Source: Flavobacterium muglaense (GTDB taxonomy: Bacteria; Bacteroidota; Bacteroidia; Flavobacteriales; Flavobacteriaceae). Taken from it: a stretch of DNA of 64,000 nt. Both the position numbers and the translations under genes were made by a program. The first letter of the stretch is position 1. Each line of letters opens with the position of its first letter. Shown here piece by piece: positions 41,201-48,683 of the stretch. Location: assembly GCF_014305155.1 (NCBI RefSeq), contig NZ_JACRUK010000009.1, positions 1 through 64,000 on the forward strand, given 5' to 3'. The notes beneath the pieces were generated by a model. The model saw nothing but the letters and a program-made list of their open reading frames with translations. It was not told the DNA's origin and searched no databases.

Positions 41201-41315
41201 AATATTATATTCATTTTAAAAACCTCTAACTAACCTAATTAGTCGGTAAATTTATAAAAAAATAACAATATCAAAATTAAAATGAACCTTTTATAAATAA
41301 AAAACTAAATTATTA

Positions 41316-42182
41316 TTAATGAGAAACTTTCAAAGCATAAATTTTAACCGTCGCGGAGGTTCCAGGATTCTTAGATTGAAAGTAATTACCTGCTTTAAAA
41401 TAATTATCAAAAACACCCCATTTCTTGATGTTCACATCATTATAAACAAACGACTCCCCATTATTTAAGATCACCTCTAACCTACCATCAGATACTTTTA
41501 CCTCTAAAGTAAATCGATCAAAATCGACTTTTTCTTTAAAAACACGACCATCGTCATCAACCCAGGCATCAGCTGGCAACAACTCTTTTAAACTTGCTGC
41601 TGGATTTTTTAAAACTTTAGTTTTGACTTTAATCTTACCTTGATCCCAATAGATTTTTAAAATTGGAGCGGCATTATTGTCTTTTTGGCCAAGTAATTTT
41701 TGCTGCTCATCTGTCAATCTACCGTGTATTTGAGCAATAATCACTTTACTGTATTTACCCTCTTCCTCTTTAGATACATTTTGCATTCTATAAGTAGCTT
41801 CCATACGCCCCCCTTTTGCAAAGTTCCAGTTGGTGTTTTTATCTCCAATAACCATTGTTTCTCTCAACTCAGACCTAGAAAAGTGACTATTGGCCGTAGA
41901 AGTTCCAGATGGAAAGGCATAAAAAACAAGTGATTTGTCTTTTGGATCCTCATACATGTATTTCTTAGTAGCTTCATTGGAAGCAAAATCAAGAATTTCA
42001 GGATAATTTAAATCTAAGGTTTTACCGGGATGATCTGTATCTTCCTCTGGGGTTGTTAATGTCCAATGTGACAAATCAATTTTGGCTACGTTCTTGCGTT
42101 CGTTAGCAACTTGACCATAACTTGCCGTTGCAAGAGCGATCGTGCTGAGCAAAGCAATTTTAGAATAATGTACCTTCATCAT
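41316..42182 (-). CDS. Polysaccharide lyase family 7 alginate lyase
   Basis: Secreted or surface alginate lyase that cleaves alginate by beta-elimination. From MMKVHYSK the protein has 288 residues with a signal peptide (to about ASYGQ) and one PL7 jelly-roll domain. All three PL7 signature motifs are present: RSELRE ((R/S)E(L/V)R), IAQIHG (QIH, the isoleucine form linked to polyG or polyMG preference) and YFKAGNYFQ (YFKAGxYxQ) near the C-terminus. An upstream Met at 42281 is in frame, but its extension is not a signal sequence and contains the putative operator. ATG at 42179 is equally possible. No lipobox is evident. Confidence 0.93.
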   Translation of the reverse strand: MMKVHYSKIALLSTIALATASYGQVANERKNVAKIDLSHWTLTTPEEDTDHPGKTLDLNYPEILDFASNEATKKYMYEDPKDKSLVFYAFPSGTSTANSHFSRSELRETMVIGDKNTNWNFAKGGRMEATYRMQNVSKEEEGKYSKVIIAQIHGRLTDEQQKLLGQKDNNAAPILKIYWDQGKIKVKTKVLKNPAASLKELLPADAWVDDDGRVFKEKVDFDRFTLEVKVSDGRLEVILNNGESFVYNDVNIKKWGVFDNYFKAGNYFQSKNPGTSATVKIYALKVSH

Positions 42183-42214
42183 AATCGTTTTGATTAATTT
42201 TTTGTTTCGAATAA

Positions 42215-42232
42215 ACCAAATTGGAAAACCAA
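42215..42232. promoter_or_regulatory. Putative GntR operator upstream of PL7
   Basis: ACCAAATTGG (42215-42224) overlaps TTGGAAAACCAA (42221-42232), a variant of the TTGGT-N2-ACCAA palindrome seen upstream of susC and gntK-gnd. It lies about 35-50 bp upstream of the lyase start. A nearby ACTAAATCGAT (42241-42251) also recurs next to the susC operator (35364-35374). Confidence 0.5.
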
Positions 42233-42326
42233 ATATAGAAACTAAATCGATTGAAAAAACATAAGCTATCACAAAAATCAAGCCTCAAAAATGATCCTAC
42301 AAAGCAGCTTTTTGTAAATCTATCGT

Positions 42327-42368
42327 ATAAAAAATCCACAGTCATTTTTTGGAAATAGCCTGTGGATT
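42327..42368 (-). terminator. Terminator after the DMP19 gene
   Basis: AATCCACAG (42333-42341) and CTGTGGATT (42360-42368) form a perfect 9-bp stem. On the minus strand it is followed by a run of T residues. It lies 19 bp past the DMP19 stop. Confidence 0.7.
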
Positions 42369-42386
42369 ATTCAACTTAATATAAAA

Positions 42387-42926
42387 CTATGCTCTTGTGA
42401 TCTCGTGCCCTACAAACTCTTCTAAAGCAGCAAACATTTCGTCTACCGATAGGACTTCGGTATCGGGATGAGACTTCAAGAAAGCAGCATTAAGATGCAC
42501 CAAATTCTCTTCAATTTCATAGAACGTATCGCTATTCATTAAGTCTCTTACGGGATTAACGCCTTCTAACTTTCCTTTAAAGAACTTCTCTCTTTTTACG
42601 GAACTCATCAACTTCACTTTCTTGCATTGTTGCTGGAATAACTCCAAATGCTTTTCGGCTCCTAAAAGCTGTAGTCCTTCTTCAATAAGTTCGTTTAATT
42701 CTAGATTCCATTTTGAATTGTAGACAAACTGGGCAAAATTCCCTTCGGTATATTGTGATGTATAATAATCTAAATAATAACTCATCAAAGCGTCTTCATG
42801 AATTAGATCATCATCAATTTTTTCCTCACGCATTAAGTTAATCACCGAAATATTAGAGTTGATAATGTCTTGTGGGTTTTCGCTAGCAGCGGCCGTTTCT
42901 GAAATAATTATTTTACCGAATTCCAT
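42387..42926 (-). CDS. DMP19 (DUF4375) family protein
   Basis: A cytoplasmic 179-residue protein starting MEFGKIIISE. Family features are the acidic segment ending SYYLDYYTSQYTEGNFAQFVYNS, the usual DMP19 signature of aromatic residues plus GGFxQ-like turn (here EGNFAQF), and the C-terminal LNAAFLKSHPD. A longer frame from 43013 adds 29 residues without similarity to the family start. The role is unknown. It sits between the two parts of the alginate locus and is not obviously related to it. Confidence 0.75.
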   Translation of the reverse strand: MEFGKIIISETAAASENPQDIINSNISVINLMREEKIDDDLIHEDALMSYYLDYYTSQYTEGNFAQFVYNSKWNLELNELIEEGLQLLGAEKHLELFQQQCKKVKLMSSVKREKFFKGKLEGVNPVRDLMNSDTFYEIEENLVHLNAAFLKSHPDTEVLSVDEMFAALEEFVGHEITRA

Positions 42927-43030
42927 TTGAATGTTGTTTACTGAATTGACGGCAAATTTCGGGTAAAATAGTGAGGAATGGAAATGTTTTTTAAGAACGA
43001 TTGTCTGAATCAAATATTGGAATTAATTGA

Positions 43031-43201
43031 TTACTCCTTTTCAGAATCATTTTCATTTTTCTGTTGGTTCATTTTAGTAACTAAAGCTTTTAAGCGCAAT
43101 ACTTTTTCCTTTTTCTCTTCTTGCAATTTGGCTTTTTTACGATTAAGTAATTTGGTATGCAAGGCTTTATTTTTAGTGTTTTTTTCGGGTCCTTTTGCCA
43201 T
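43031..43201 (-). CDS. Small lysine-rich protein, copy 1
   Basis: A 56-residue basic protein beginning MAKGPEKNTKNKALHTKLLN, mostly a single charged helix with about a quarter lysine and no cysteine or hydrophobic core. A close paralog of 57 residues is encoded at 44691-44864 and a decayed copy lies at 43931-43990, all on the minus strand. Conservation between the two intact copies, including the whole first 20 residues, supports a real gene. Function unknown; an RNA- or ribosome-binding role would fit the composition but is a guess. Confidence 0.65.
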   Translation of the reverse strand: MAKGPEKNTKNKALHTKLLNRKKAKLQEEKKEKVLRLKALVTKMNQQKNENDSEKE

Positions 43202-43265
43202 GGCTTATTGGTATCAAAATTTGAGTTTTATTGTTTAGCAATAGCTTATATTTCAGATCAACTGT

Positions 43266-43472
43266 TTATAATTTGTCAGCATTCTTATCTTTTACTCTTT
43301 GGTAAAGATAAAACAACATACCTTCTAAAAAGTACAATGCAACATCAATCCAATCTGAAGAATATCTAGAGTTATTTTTATGTACATAATAGTTGAAATA
43401 TACTGCCGTAATAAATAGCATTGTTAAATTCACTAAAAGGAATAAAATATTTTCACTTATTAACAACTTCAA
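43266..43472 (-). CDS. Possible small membrane protein
   Basis: A 68-residue frame with two hydrophobic segments (ILFLLVNLTMLFITAVYF and WIDVALYFLEGMLFYLY) and a charged C-terminus (QRVKDKNADKL). It is predicted to span the inner membrane twice. No family is recognised. It lies alone upstream of the small lysine-rich gene on the same strand. It may be chance in AT-rich DNA, though the topology is protein-like. Confidence 0.4.
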   Translation of the reverse strand: MKLLISENILFLLVNLTMLFITAVYFNYYVHKNNSRYSSDWIDVALYFLEGMLFYLYQRVKDKNADKL

Positions 43473-43632
43473 AAATATTTTACAACCAAAATCTCCCAGG
43501 TATTTTCAACTGATAAGAAAATTTATTTAATTAAAATTAAAAACCATTATCTGACATTCAATCCATTAAGTAAATACTCAAAATTTATCAGCGATACCTG
43601 CTGCTTCTATTAGTTTTTGTACCAAATAATAC

Positions 43633-43640
43633 TATATTTG
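43633..43640 (+). promoter_or_regulatory. -7 element upstream of tRNA-Trp
   Basis: TATATTTG matches TAnnTTTG, 31 bp before the tRNA 5' end. A TTTTTG (43614-43619) upstream is closer than the usual -33 spacing. Confidence 0.45.
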
Positions 43641-43671
43641 CGTCTTGAGAGCAGTTCGTTCTGCTTATACT

Positions 43672-43742
43672 ACGGGCGTAGTTCAAGGGTAGAATAGCGG
43701 TCTCCAAAACCGTTGATGGGGGTTCGAATCCCTCCGCCCGTG
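43672..43742 (+). tRNA. tRNA-Trp (CCA anticodon)
   Basis: The full cloverleaf can be read. The acceptor arm is ACGGGCG with CGCCCGT, followed by a D-arm and an anticodon stem CGGT/ACCG around loop CTCCAAA (anticodon CCA). The T-arm is GGGGG-TTCGAAT-CCCTC. The 3' CCA is not encoded (GCA follows), as is common in Bacteroidota. It lies in the island that separates the two parts of the alginate locus. Confidence 0.97.
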
Positions 43743-43755
43743 CAAGCAAAATTTA

Positions 43756-43795
43756 AATAACAAAGTCTAAGGATTAATCCTTAGACTTTGTTATT
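43756..43795. terminator. Perfect 40-bp palindrome after tRNA-Trp
   Basis: AATAACAAAGTCTAAGGATT (43756-43775) is followed at once by its exact complement (43776-43795). The hairpin starts 13 bp after the tRNA and probably ends its transcript. The AT-rich ends let it act on both strands. Confidence 0.7.
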
Positions 43796-44108
43796 CAAAT
43801 TAAAAACCACTGCTACATTTAATGCAAATTCTGCACAAAAATAAATAATTAAAGGTCGTGAAGAAAAATCGATGTGCACCTACTTTCTCTATAGGTATGT
43901 TTATTTATTTTGTCAACAAGGAATTTCAAAGATTAAGCAATTTGGTATGCAAGGCTCTATATTTAGTATTTTTTTTAGTTCTATTTTCCTAATATTTCAG
44001 AACGTCAAGAATATATTTTTAGTAAGTTAAGGATTGGAATACCTAGATTTCGAGGACTCTGTTAATATCATAAAAAAAAGAATATATTTGATCATACTAT
44101 AAAAATCA
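43796..44108. other. Intergenic region with no intact gene
   Basis: About 310 bp between the tRNA terminator and the thioredoxin-like gene. Apart from the decayed small lysine-rich gene copy at 43931-43990, I see nothing functional in it. Confidence 0.5.
43931..43990 (-). pseudogene. Remnant of a third small lysine-rich gene
   Basis: About 60 bp closely match the 5' part of the small lysine-rich gene at 43031-43201 (compare 43931-43975 with 43141-43185). The start codon and the region coding for MAKGPEK have been lost through substitutions (ccttttgccat has become ctattttccta). No open frame remains. It marks an old duplication between the two intact copies. Confidence 0.6.
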
Positions 44109-44615
44109 ATGATGAGAAAGTTGTTGTTACTACTATTGTTTTTGCTTCCATTACATTCGTTTTCACAAGAAAAAGAAATGTACGCAGAATCAATCTTAAA
44201 TAAAAAAGCACCGGTATTAGTGGTAGAAAAATGGATTTCGGATATACCAGACACCAAAGGAAAATTTGTACTAATTGATTTTTGGGCAACTTGGTGTACT
44301 ACTTACAATTTAGTCATACCCCAATTAAACCAATTTAAAACAGAGTTTGAAAACGACTTAATCATAATAGGTATAAGCGATGAATCTAAAAGGAAAGTGG
44401 ATAAACTAATAGAGCCTAAAATTGAATATTACAGCGCGATCGATAGCAGAAGGAAATCAAATAAATTATTAAAACTAAAAGCACTACCTCATTGTATAAT
44501 CATTGATCCCTACGGCATTGTCCGATGGGAAGGCGACCCGCTACTAAAAGGGTTTGAGTTAACTTCAGATGTCATCAAGGATATTATAAAGAAATATAAA
44601 AATCCAAAAAACTGA
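44109..44615 (+). CDS. TlpA-like thioredoxin-fold protein with WCTTY motif
   Basis: Exported thioredoxin-fold protein of 168 residues: signal peptide MMRKLLLLLLFLLPLHSFSQ, then a TlpA/ResA-like domain (KFVLIDFWATWCTTY near 52-66; cis-Pro region LKALPHCIIIDPYG). The expected active site WCxxC is WCTTY here, so the second catalytic cysteine is missing. One further Cys (PHC) lies next to the cis-Pro. Normal disulfide exchange by the CXXC mechanism is therefore unlikely; a monothiol role is possible. The gene stands alone beside tRNA-Trp. Confidence 0.8.
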   Translation: MMRKLLLLLLFLLPLHSFSQEKEMYAESILNKKAPVLVVEKWISDIPDTKGKFVLIDFWATWCTTYNLVIPQLNQFKTEFENDLIIIGISDESKRKVDKLIEPKIEYYSAIDSRRKSNKLLKLKALPHCIIIDPYGIVRWEGDPLLKGFELTSDVIKDIIKKYKNPKN

Positions 44616-44690
44616 TATTGTAACAGCGTACAAAACGACTAAATAGCTATATGATAAAGCGTAAAATATAATTTGGATAAACTATAGTAC

Positions 44691-44864
44691 TTATCCGTTT
44701 ACAGAATCATCATTAGCTTTCTTTTGCGCATTAACTTTAGCCACCAAAGCTTTCAATCTTAAAGCAGATGCTTTTTTATCAGCTTGCAATTTTGCTTTTT
44801 TCTTATTGAGCAATTTGGTGTGTAATGCTTTGTTTTTGGTATTTTTTTCGGGTCCTTTTGCCAT
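44691..44864 (-). CDS. Small lysine-rich protein, copy 2
   Basis: A 57-residue paralog of the protein at 43031-43201. The first 20 residues (MAKGPEKNTKNKALHTKLLN) are identical. The middle reads KKKAKLQADK where copy 1 has RKKAKLQEEK, and both continue LRLKALV. The nucleotide changes between the copies are largely synonymous in this part, which supports selection on the protein. Function unknown. Confidence 0.65.
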   Translation of the reverse strand: MAKGPEKNTKNKALHTKLLNKKKAKLQADKKASALRLKALVAKVNAQKKANDDSVNG

Positions 44865-44990
44865 GGTGATAGGATTCGTTAGTTGTCGAGTTGCAAAGAT
44901 AAAGAAATCAAATCATTAACTAAAAAGCATACTATCATTTGCATCACCCCAGAAAATGTTACTTTTCTAAAAATAACCTATCTTAGCAGT

Positions 44991-45326
44991 ATGAAAATGA
45001 AAGAGTCCATACAAACCAAACTAGTGGAATTTTTGACCTTATGCAAAAGTCATAAAGTCAAAAACATCTATGCTTTTGGTTCTGCGGTGACTGAAAATTT
45101 CAATGAGGAGTCTAGCGATATTGATTTATTAATCGAAATTGACACGGAAGATCCTATCGAACGAGGCGAAAATTTAATGGATATTTGGGATAAACTCGAA
45201 GACTTTTTCCAACGAAAAGTGGACTTACTAACGCTCTCTTCTATCAAAAATCCAATTCTTAGAAAAAATATAGACAGTACCAAAATTTTACTTTATGACG
45301 GAAAAGAGCAAAAAGTATGTTTCTGA
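44991..45326 (+). CDS. MntA-type nucleotidyltransferase (antitoxin)
   Basis: Minimal nucleotidyltransferase of 111 residues starting MKMKESIQTK. The polymerase-beta-like motif is FGSAVTENFNEESSDIDLL, so GS and DxD are separated by 11 residues rather than the usual 10. It overlaps the HEPN gene downstream by 32 bp, the standard MNT-HEPN arrangement. In characterised MntA/HepT pairs the MNT protein AMPylates and silences the HEPN ribonuclease. A longer reading frame from 44883 exists, but its extra residues are not family-like. Confidence 0.85.
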   Translation: MKMKESIQTKLVEFLTLCKSHKVKNIYAFGSAVTENFNEESSDIDLLIEIDTEDPIERGENLMDIWDKLEDFFQRKVDLLTLSSIKNPILRKNIDSTKILLYDGKEQKVCF

Positions 45327-45627
45327 TGTCTTGAGGGCAATAGACTTAATTCGCCTATTTAGTATTGACGTTACGGACTTCAATAGTTACGAAAAAGACT
45401 TAAAAACCCAAAGTGCTGTTGAAAGACAGTTGGTCATTATTGGAGAAGCTTTAAATAAACTTAGACAAACTGAATCTGGAATTACAATTGAAAATGACAA
45501 ACAGATTATTGGTTTTCGCAATCGGCTAGTTCATGCTTATGACAGTATTGACAATTCCATTGTTTGGGCAATAATTAAACGTCATTTAGAGAAGTTAAAA
45601 CTGGAGATTGAAGGCATGGAAGGTTAA
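45295..45627 (+). CDS. HepT-like HEPN ribonuclease (toxin, DUF86)
   Basis: A 110-residue all-helical HEPN protein. The catalytic motif RX4HXY is present as RNRLVHAYDSID (about residues 76-87), including the tyrosine that is AMPylated by MntA in characterised systems. ERQLVIIGEALNKL is the other conserved helix. It overlaps the upstream nucleotidyltransferase gene by 32 bp in a different frame, so the two are translationally coupled as a type VII-like toxin-antitoxin pair. Confidence 0.87.
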   Translation: MTEKSKKYVSDVLRAIDLIRLFSIDVTDFNSYEKDLKTQSAVERQLVIIGEALNKLRQTESGITIENDKQIIGFRNRLVHAYDSIDNSIVWAIIKRHLEKLKLEIEGMEG

Positions 45628-45726
45628 AATAATTTATTTAGCTAATTAGTCTAGAAACATAGTCATAACGTTTCACTTACGAATTGAAAGAATGTGAAAT
45701 AATTCCAAACTTACTACTACAACCCC

Positions 45727-45806
45727 ATATTCCCTAGCCCCGATAGCAGTGAAAATCCTTTTACTTTTTTTTTAAAGTAAAAGATTGTAATGGATAGCGG
45801 GAAATA
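45727..45806. repeat. Dispersed structured element, GATAGC type
   Basis: The core AATCCTTTTACTTT pairs with AAAGTAAAAGATT (one bulge) around a T-rich loop. Flanks read CCTAGCCCCGATAGCAGTG and GGATAGCGGGAAATAGCTCC; parts of these (CCC...GGG) also pair. I recognise this as a sequence recurring at the 3' ends of genes in many flavobacteria. It lies between the convergent HEPN gene and MFS gene and may act as a terminator. Confidence 0.5.
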
Positions 45807-45819
45807 GCTCCTAAAAAGT

Positions 45820-47061
45820 TTAATCTTCTTCAACAAAATCAGCAACAGTAGGTCTAAGGAAAGTAAGTTGAACCACTAGAGCCACTAAAACAGCGCCCGC
45901 CATAATGCCAAAGTCATGACCAAGATGGCCTTCGTCTGCTGATTTTCCTAATAAATCAGTGATAAAAGCACCTGCTAGAATTCCGGTTAAATTCATAAAT
46001 CCAAAAGCGGTTGCGCGGTGTTTTGGCGCAACAAACTGACAAAGAATAGGCATGTTATTGACATCAAACATTCCGAAACCGAAACCAAAGCAACAAGCAG
46101 CCATTATAATATGAGTTAACGAGTGTCCGAAACCAAGCAATAGCAAGGCAGGAATAGTCAAGGCCAGGCCTAAAGAAGAAGTGTAAATTCGCCCTCTGAG
46201 GTGTTTTCGTGCCCATTTGTCGGATAGAATTCCACCAATTATAACACCAAACAAAGATGAAACGGCTGTAGTAATCGTCGATAGTGGACCGGCTTGGGCC
46301 ATATCAATGTGCAGTGTACTAGCAAAAAGTGTTGGCAACCAGTTTTTTGTTCCCCAACCTGGTAAAAATGGAACGGCAAAATAAAATAAGATGATCCAAT
46401 AGGAAATGTTGCTAAACAAGACGCTAAAGACTTTCATTATTGGCACCTTCTTTTCTACAATTTTATCTTTTGCAAGTTCGGCTTTGGAACGTTTGAATTC
46501 TCTTAAAAATAAGATCAATACAAAGGAATATACTACTCCTATGAGGCCAAATAACTGAAAGGTAAACTTCCAGTTCCAATGCGCTGCAATACTAGCGCCG
46601 AACCCACCTAGCGCTTGCCCCATGAACAAACCAGTAAGGTGAATCCCGATGGCAAGTGACCTTGTTTTATTCGAATGAAAGTCGGCTATTAATGACAGAG
46701 CAGCCGGAATATACATGGCTTCACTGACTCCCATTATGGCACGAAGCCAGTAGAGTTGTTGAAAAGTTTCGGCATACCCCATGGCAATAGTGACCGAGGA
46801 CCATACAAATAAACTGATGACAATGAGCCATTTTCTATTCAATCTATCAGCAATAAGACCTGATACGGGACTCATAAAGGCGTACACCCACATGAAAACC
46901 GCCATCAATCTACCAAAGTTTTCGGCGGTTTCTAATTCTGCGAAATCGACCATCATAGCTGGTTTCATTGTAGCCAGCATTTGCCTGTCCATATAATTTA
47001 ATAAGGCAACCACCCAAAGTAAAGCGACAAGAACCCAAGGATAAAATTTAGAATTTTTCAT
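45820..47061 (-). CDS. MFS transporter, probable uronate carrier
   Basis: Twelve-helix major-facilitator protein of 413 residues. The first loop has SGLIADRLNRKWLI (MFS signature G-x-x-x-D-R), and a second such motif is IIGGILSDKWARKHLRGR. The opening WVVALLNYMDRQML resembles the anion:cation symporter (ACS, ExuT/UhpC-like) branch. As last gene of the part-two operon with PL6, an SDR reductase and an RbsD/FucU protein, it probably imports unsaturated uronate monomers across the inner membrane. It lies 69 bp downstream of the RbsD/FucU gene. Confidence 0.88.
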   Translation of the reverse strand: MKNSKFYPWVLVALLWVVALLNYMDRQMLATMKPAMMVDFAELETAENFGRLMAVFMWVYAFMSPVSGLIADRLNRKWLIVISLFVWSSVTIAMGYAETFQQLYWLRAIMGVSEAMYIPAALSLIADFHSNKTRSLAIGIHLTGLFMGQALGGFGASIAAHWNWKFTFQLFGLIGVVYSFVLILFLREFKRSKAELAKDKIVEKKVPIMKVFSVLFSNISYWIILFYFAVPFLPGWGTKNWLPTLFASTLHIDMAQAGPLSTITTAVSSLFGVIIGGILSDKWARKHLRGRIYTSSLGLALTIPALLLLGFGHSLTHIIMAACCFGFGFGMFDVNNMPILCQFVAPKHRATAFGFMNLTGILAGAFITDLLGKSADEGHLGHDFGIMAGAVLVALVVQLTFLRPTVADFVEED

Positions 47062-47130
47062 ATTGTATGTTTGACCCTTTGGGCATAATTAAATTATTAG
47101 TTTACTGCTACTCTTATCTTGGTCGCCTGC

Positions 47131-47565
47131 TCAAAAACTACTTTCTTCGGCCATTTTTACAACACCTACTATAAGAATTAAATTGGCAAAGCGACGTTGT
47201 TCTCCAGTTTGAATAATTAATGTCGTAGATGGTTCTCTGATTTTGTCATAGAAAGCCCAGCGTTCCATCTCGTCCCAACTGACGTCTCCGAGCAAGTTTT
47301 TGTAAGCAAGGTGTATGTCGGCATTGGCTTCGGCAGGTTTCTCCATAACGATTGCCCCTTGAAAAGGACAGACTTCTAATAATCCTTCCAAGACCGTAAC
47401 TGCGTCTAATAATCCTGGTCGAAAATTGAGATGTACTGTAGTAGAATTGGGGCCTGTCATGGCACCCACAGGTAAATTACCATCTGCAATAACTACTTGG
47501 GCAAAGTGCCCAGAACGCGCCAAAGCTTCTAATATAGTTGGGTGTATTACTGCGGTCTTTAACAT
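47131..47565 (-). CDS. RbsD/FucU-family protein (possible sugar mutarotase)
   Basis: A 144-residue protein of the RbsD/FucU fold, which interconverts anomers of ribose or fucose in known members. Key features are HPTILEALARSGHFAQVVIADGNLPVG, keeping the catalytic His of the GH motif (GHFAQ rather than GHGD), and the C-terminal YDKIREPSTTLIIQTGEQRRFANLILIVGVV. It lies between an SDR reductase and an MFS transporter in an alginate operon that has no KdgF cupin, so it could act on unsaturated uronates. That is inference from position only. Confidence 0.8.
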   Translation of the reverse strand: MLKTAVIHPTILEALARSGHFAQVVIADGNLPVGAMTGPNSTTVHLNFRPGLLDAVTVLEGLLEVCPFQGAIVMEKPAEANADIHLAYKNLLGDVSWDEMERWAFYDKIREPSTTLIIQTGEQRRFANLILIVGVVKMAEESSF

Positions 47566-47595
47566 AATGATGGTTTTGAAAATTATTATTTTAAC

Positions 47596-47800
47596 TAACC
47601 CGTTGGCTGTAATTCAATTTGTTTAATTTTTTAACCACATAGAAACATAAATTTTAATAGATGTTTCACTTTATTTAAAGAAAACAGAGCTATGTGAAAC
47701 CAAGAATTGGACTATCCTACACTTTTTCCTATGTTTCTATGTGGTTAAATTTTTATTAAATGGTTAATTAAAATTTTTATTAATTACACCCAACGGGTTA
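47596..47800. repeat. Nested inverted-repeat element (MITE-like)
   Basis: Outer arms TAACCCGTTGG (47596-47606) and its exact complement (47790-47800) enclose inner 20-bp perfect arms at 47630-47649 and 47730-47749 (TTTAACCACATAGAAACATA). The total length is about 205 bp, with no coding capacity. It lies in the 270-bp gap between the SDR and RbsD/FucU genes. The inner sequence resembles repeats I know from other Flavobacterium intergenic regions. Confidence 0.6.
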
Positions 47801-47835
47801 TTTAACTGGTTATTGGCATGCCATTTAACAAAGAA

Positions 47836-48606
47836 CTACATATTATAGACTCCGCCATTAATATCCAGAGTAGCCCCAGTTATAAAACCGTCATACTCGG
47901 ACGCTAGGTATACAACTGCTCGCGCTACATCATCAGCATTACCTGCTCGCTGGATAGGAATGCCTGCGACTGTAGCAGCTGCGGACTCTGCCGTTGTATG
48001 TGTATTATGAAAAGAAGTACCCAGAATAAGTCCTGGAGCAACAGCATTCACACGAGTGCCTTGAGGTCCTAATTCTGATGCAAGTGCTCTTGTAAAAGTT
48101 AAAATCGCTCCTTTGCTTGTTGAATATACCAGTGAGCCCGGATGACCGCCTTTACGCCCTGCAAGTGACGCCAGATTCACAATACTGCTATTGCTGTTTT
48201 TGGCGAGATAAGGCGCTGCCGCACGTGTGACCAACATCATGGACGTAAGGTTGATATCCATGACTTTATGCCAGAACTCTATTTCCATTTCGTTCAGCAT
48301 TTTTCGGGCAACTAGCGAACCTGCATTGTTAATTAGGACATCTAGACTTCCTAAAGCATTTACTGTTTTTTCAATTAATTCATTTGCATCGGCTTCTTGG
48401 GTTAAATCACCTGCTATTGCCAAGGCTTTTTGCCCTTTGCTACTTGCATATTCCACCAATTCGTTTGCGGTCGCTGCACTAGAAAAATAATGTATGGCAA
48501 CATTGGCACCGCTATCTATAAAGTGTCTCGTTATTGTTTCACCGATACCCTGCGCACCAGCAGTGATGAGGATATTTTTTCCGGTTAATTTTGTATTGTT
48601 ATTCAT
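47836..48606 (-). CDS. SDR-family oxidoreductase, probable DEH reductase
   Basis: Short-chain dehydrogenase of 256 residues: NAD(P)-binding ITAGAQGIGE, NNAG, catalytic Ser (NLASLAG) and YSTSK (Tyr/Lys), and the C-terminal DGFITGATLDINGG. In alginate loci such SDRs reduce 4-deoxy-L-erythro-5-hexoseulose uronate to 2-keto-3-deoxygluconate, and the adjacent PL6, PL7 and MFS genes make that role likely. Cofactor choice is not obvious from sequence. Part of the leftward operon. Confidence 0.85.
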   Translation of the reverse strand: MNNNTKLTGKNILITAGAQGIGETITRHFIDSGANVAIHYFSSAATANELVEYASSKGQKALAIAGDLTQEADANELIEKTVNALGSLDVLINNAGSLVARKMLNEMEIEFWHKVMDINLTSMMLVTRAAAPYLAKNSNSSIVNLASLAGRKGGHPGSLVYSTSKGAILTFTRALASELGPQGTRVNAVAPGLILGTSFHNTHTTAESAAATVAGIPIQRAGNADDVARAVVYLASEYDGFITGATLDINGGVYNM

Positions 48607-48683
48607 GATTTTATTTCTATTATTTGATAATTTTCGGTTTATTCCTAATCATTTTAGCATTAAAAACACTGCTTACATTAGGT

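Noticed and set aside
44027-44289. Two overlapping minus-strand frames against the thioredoxin-like gene
   Set aside because: They mirror the signal-peptide and domain codons of the plus-strand gene.
42387-45627. Calling the island a mobile element
   Set aside because: No integrase, transposase or direct-repeat att sites around tRNA-Trp were found.
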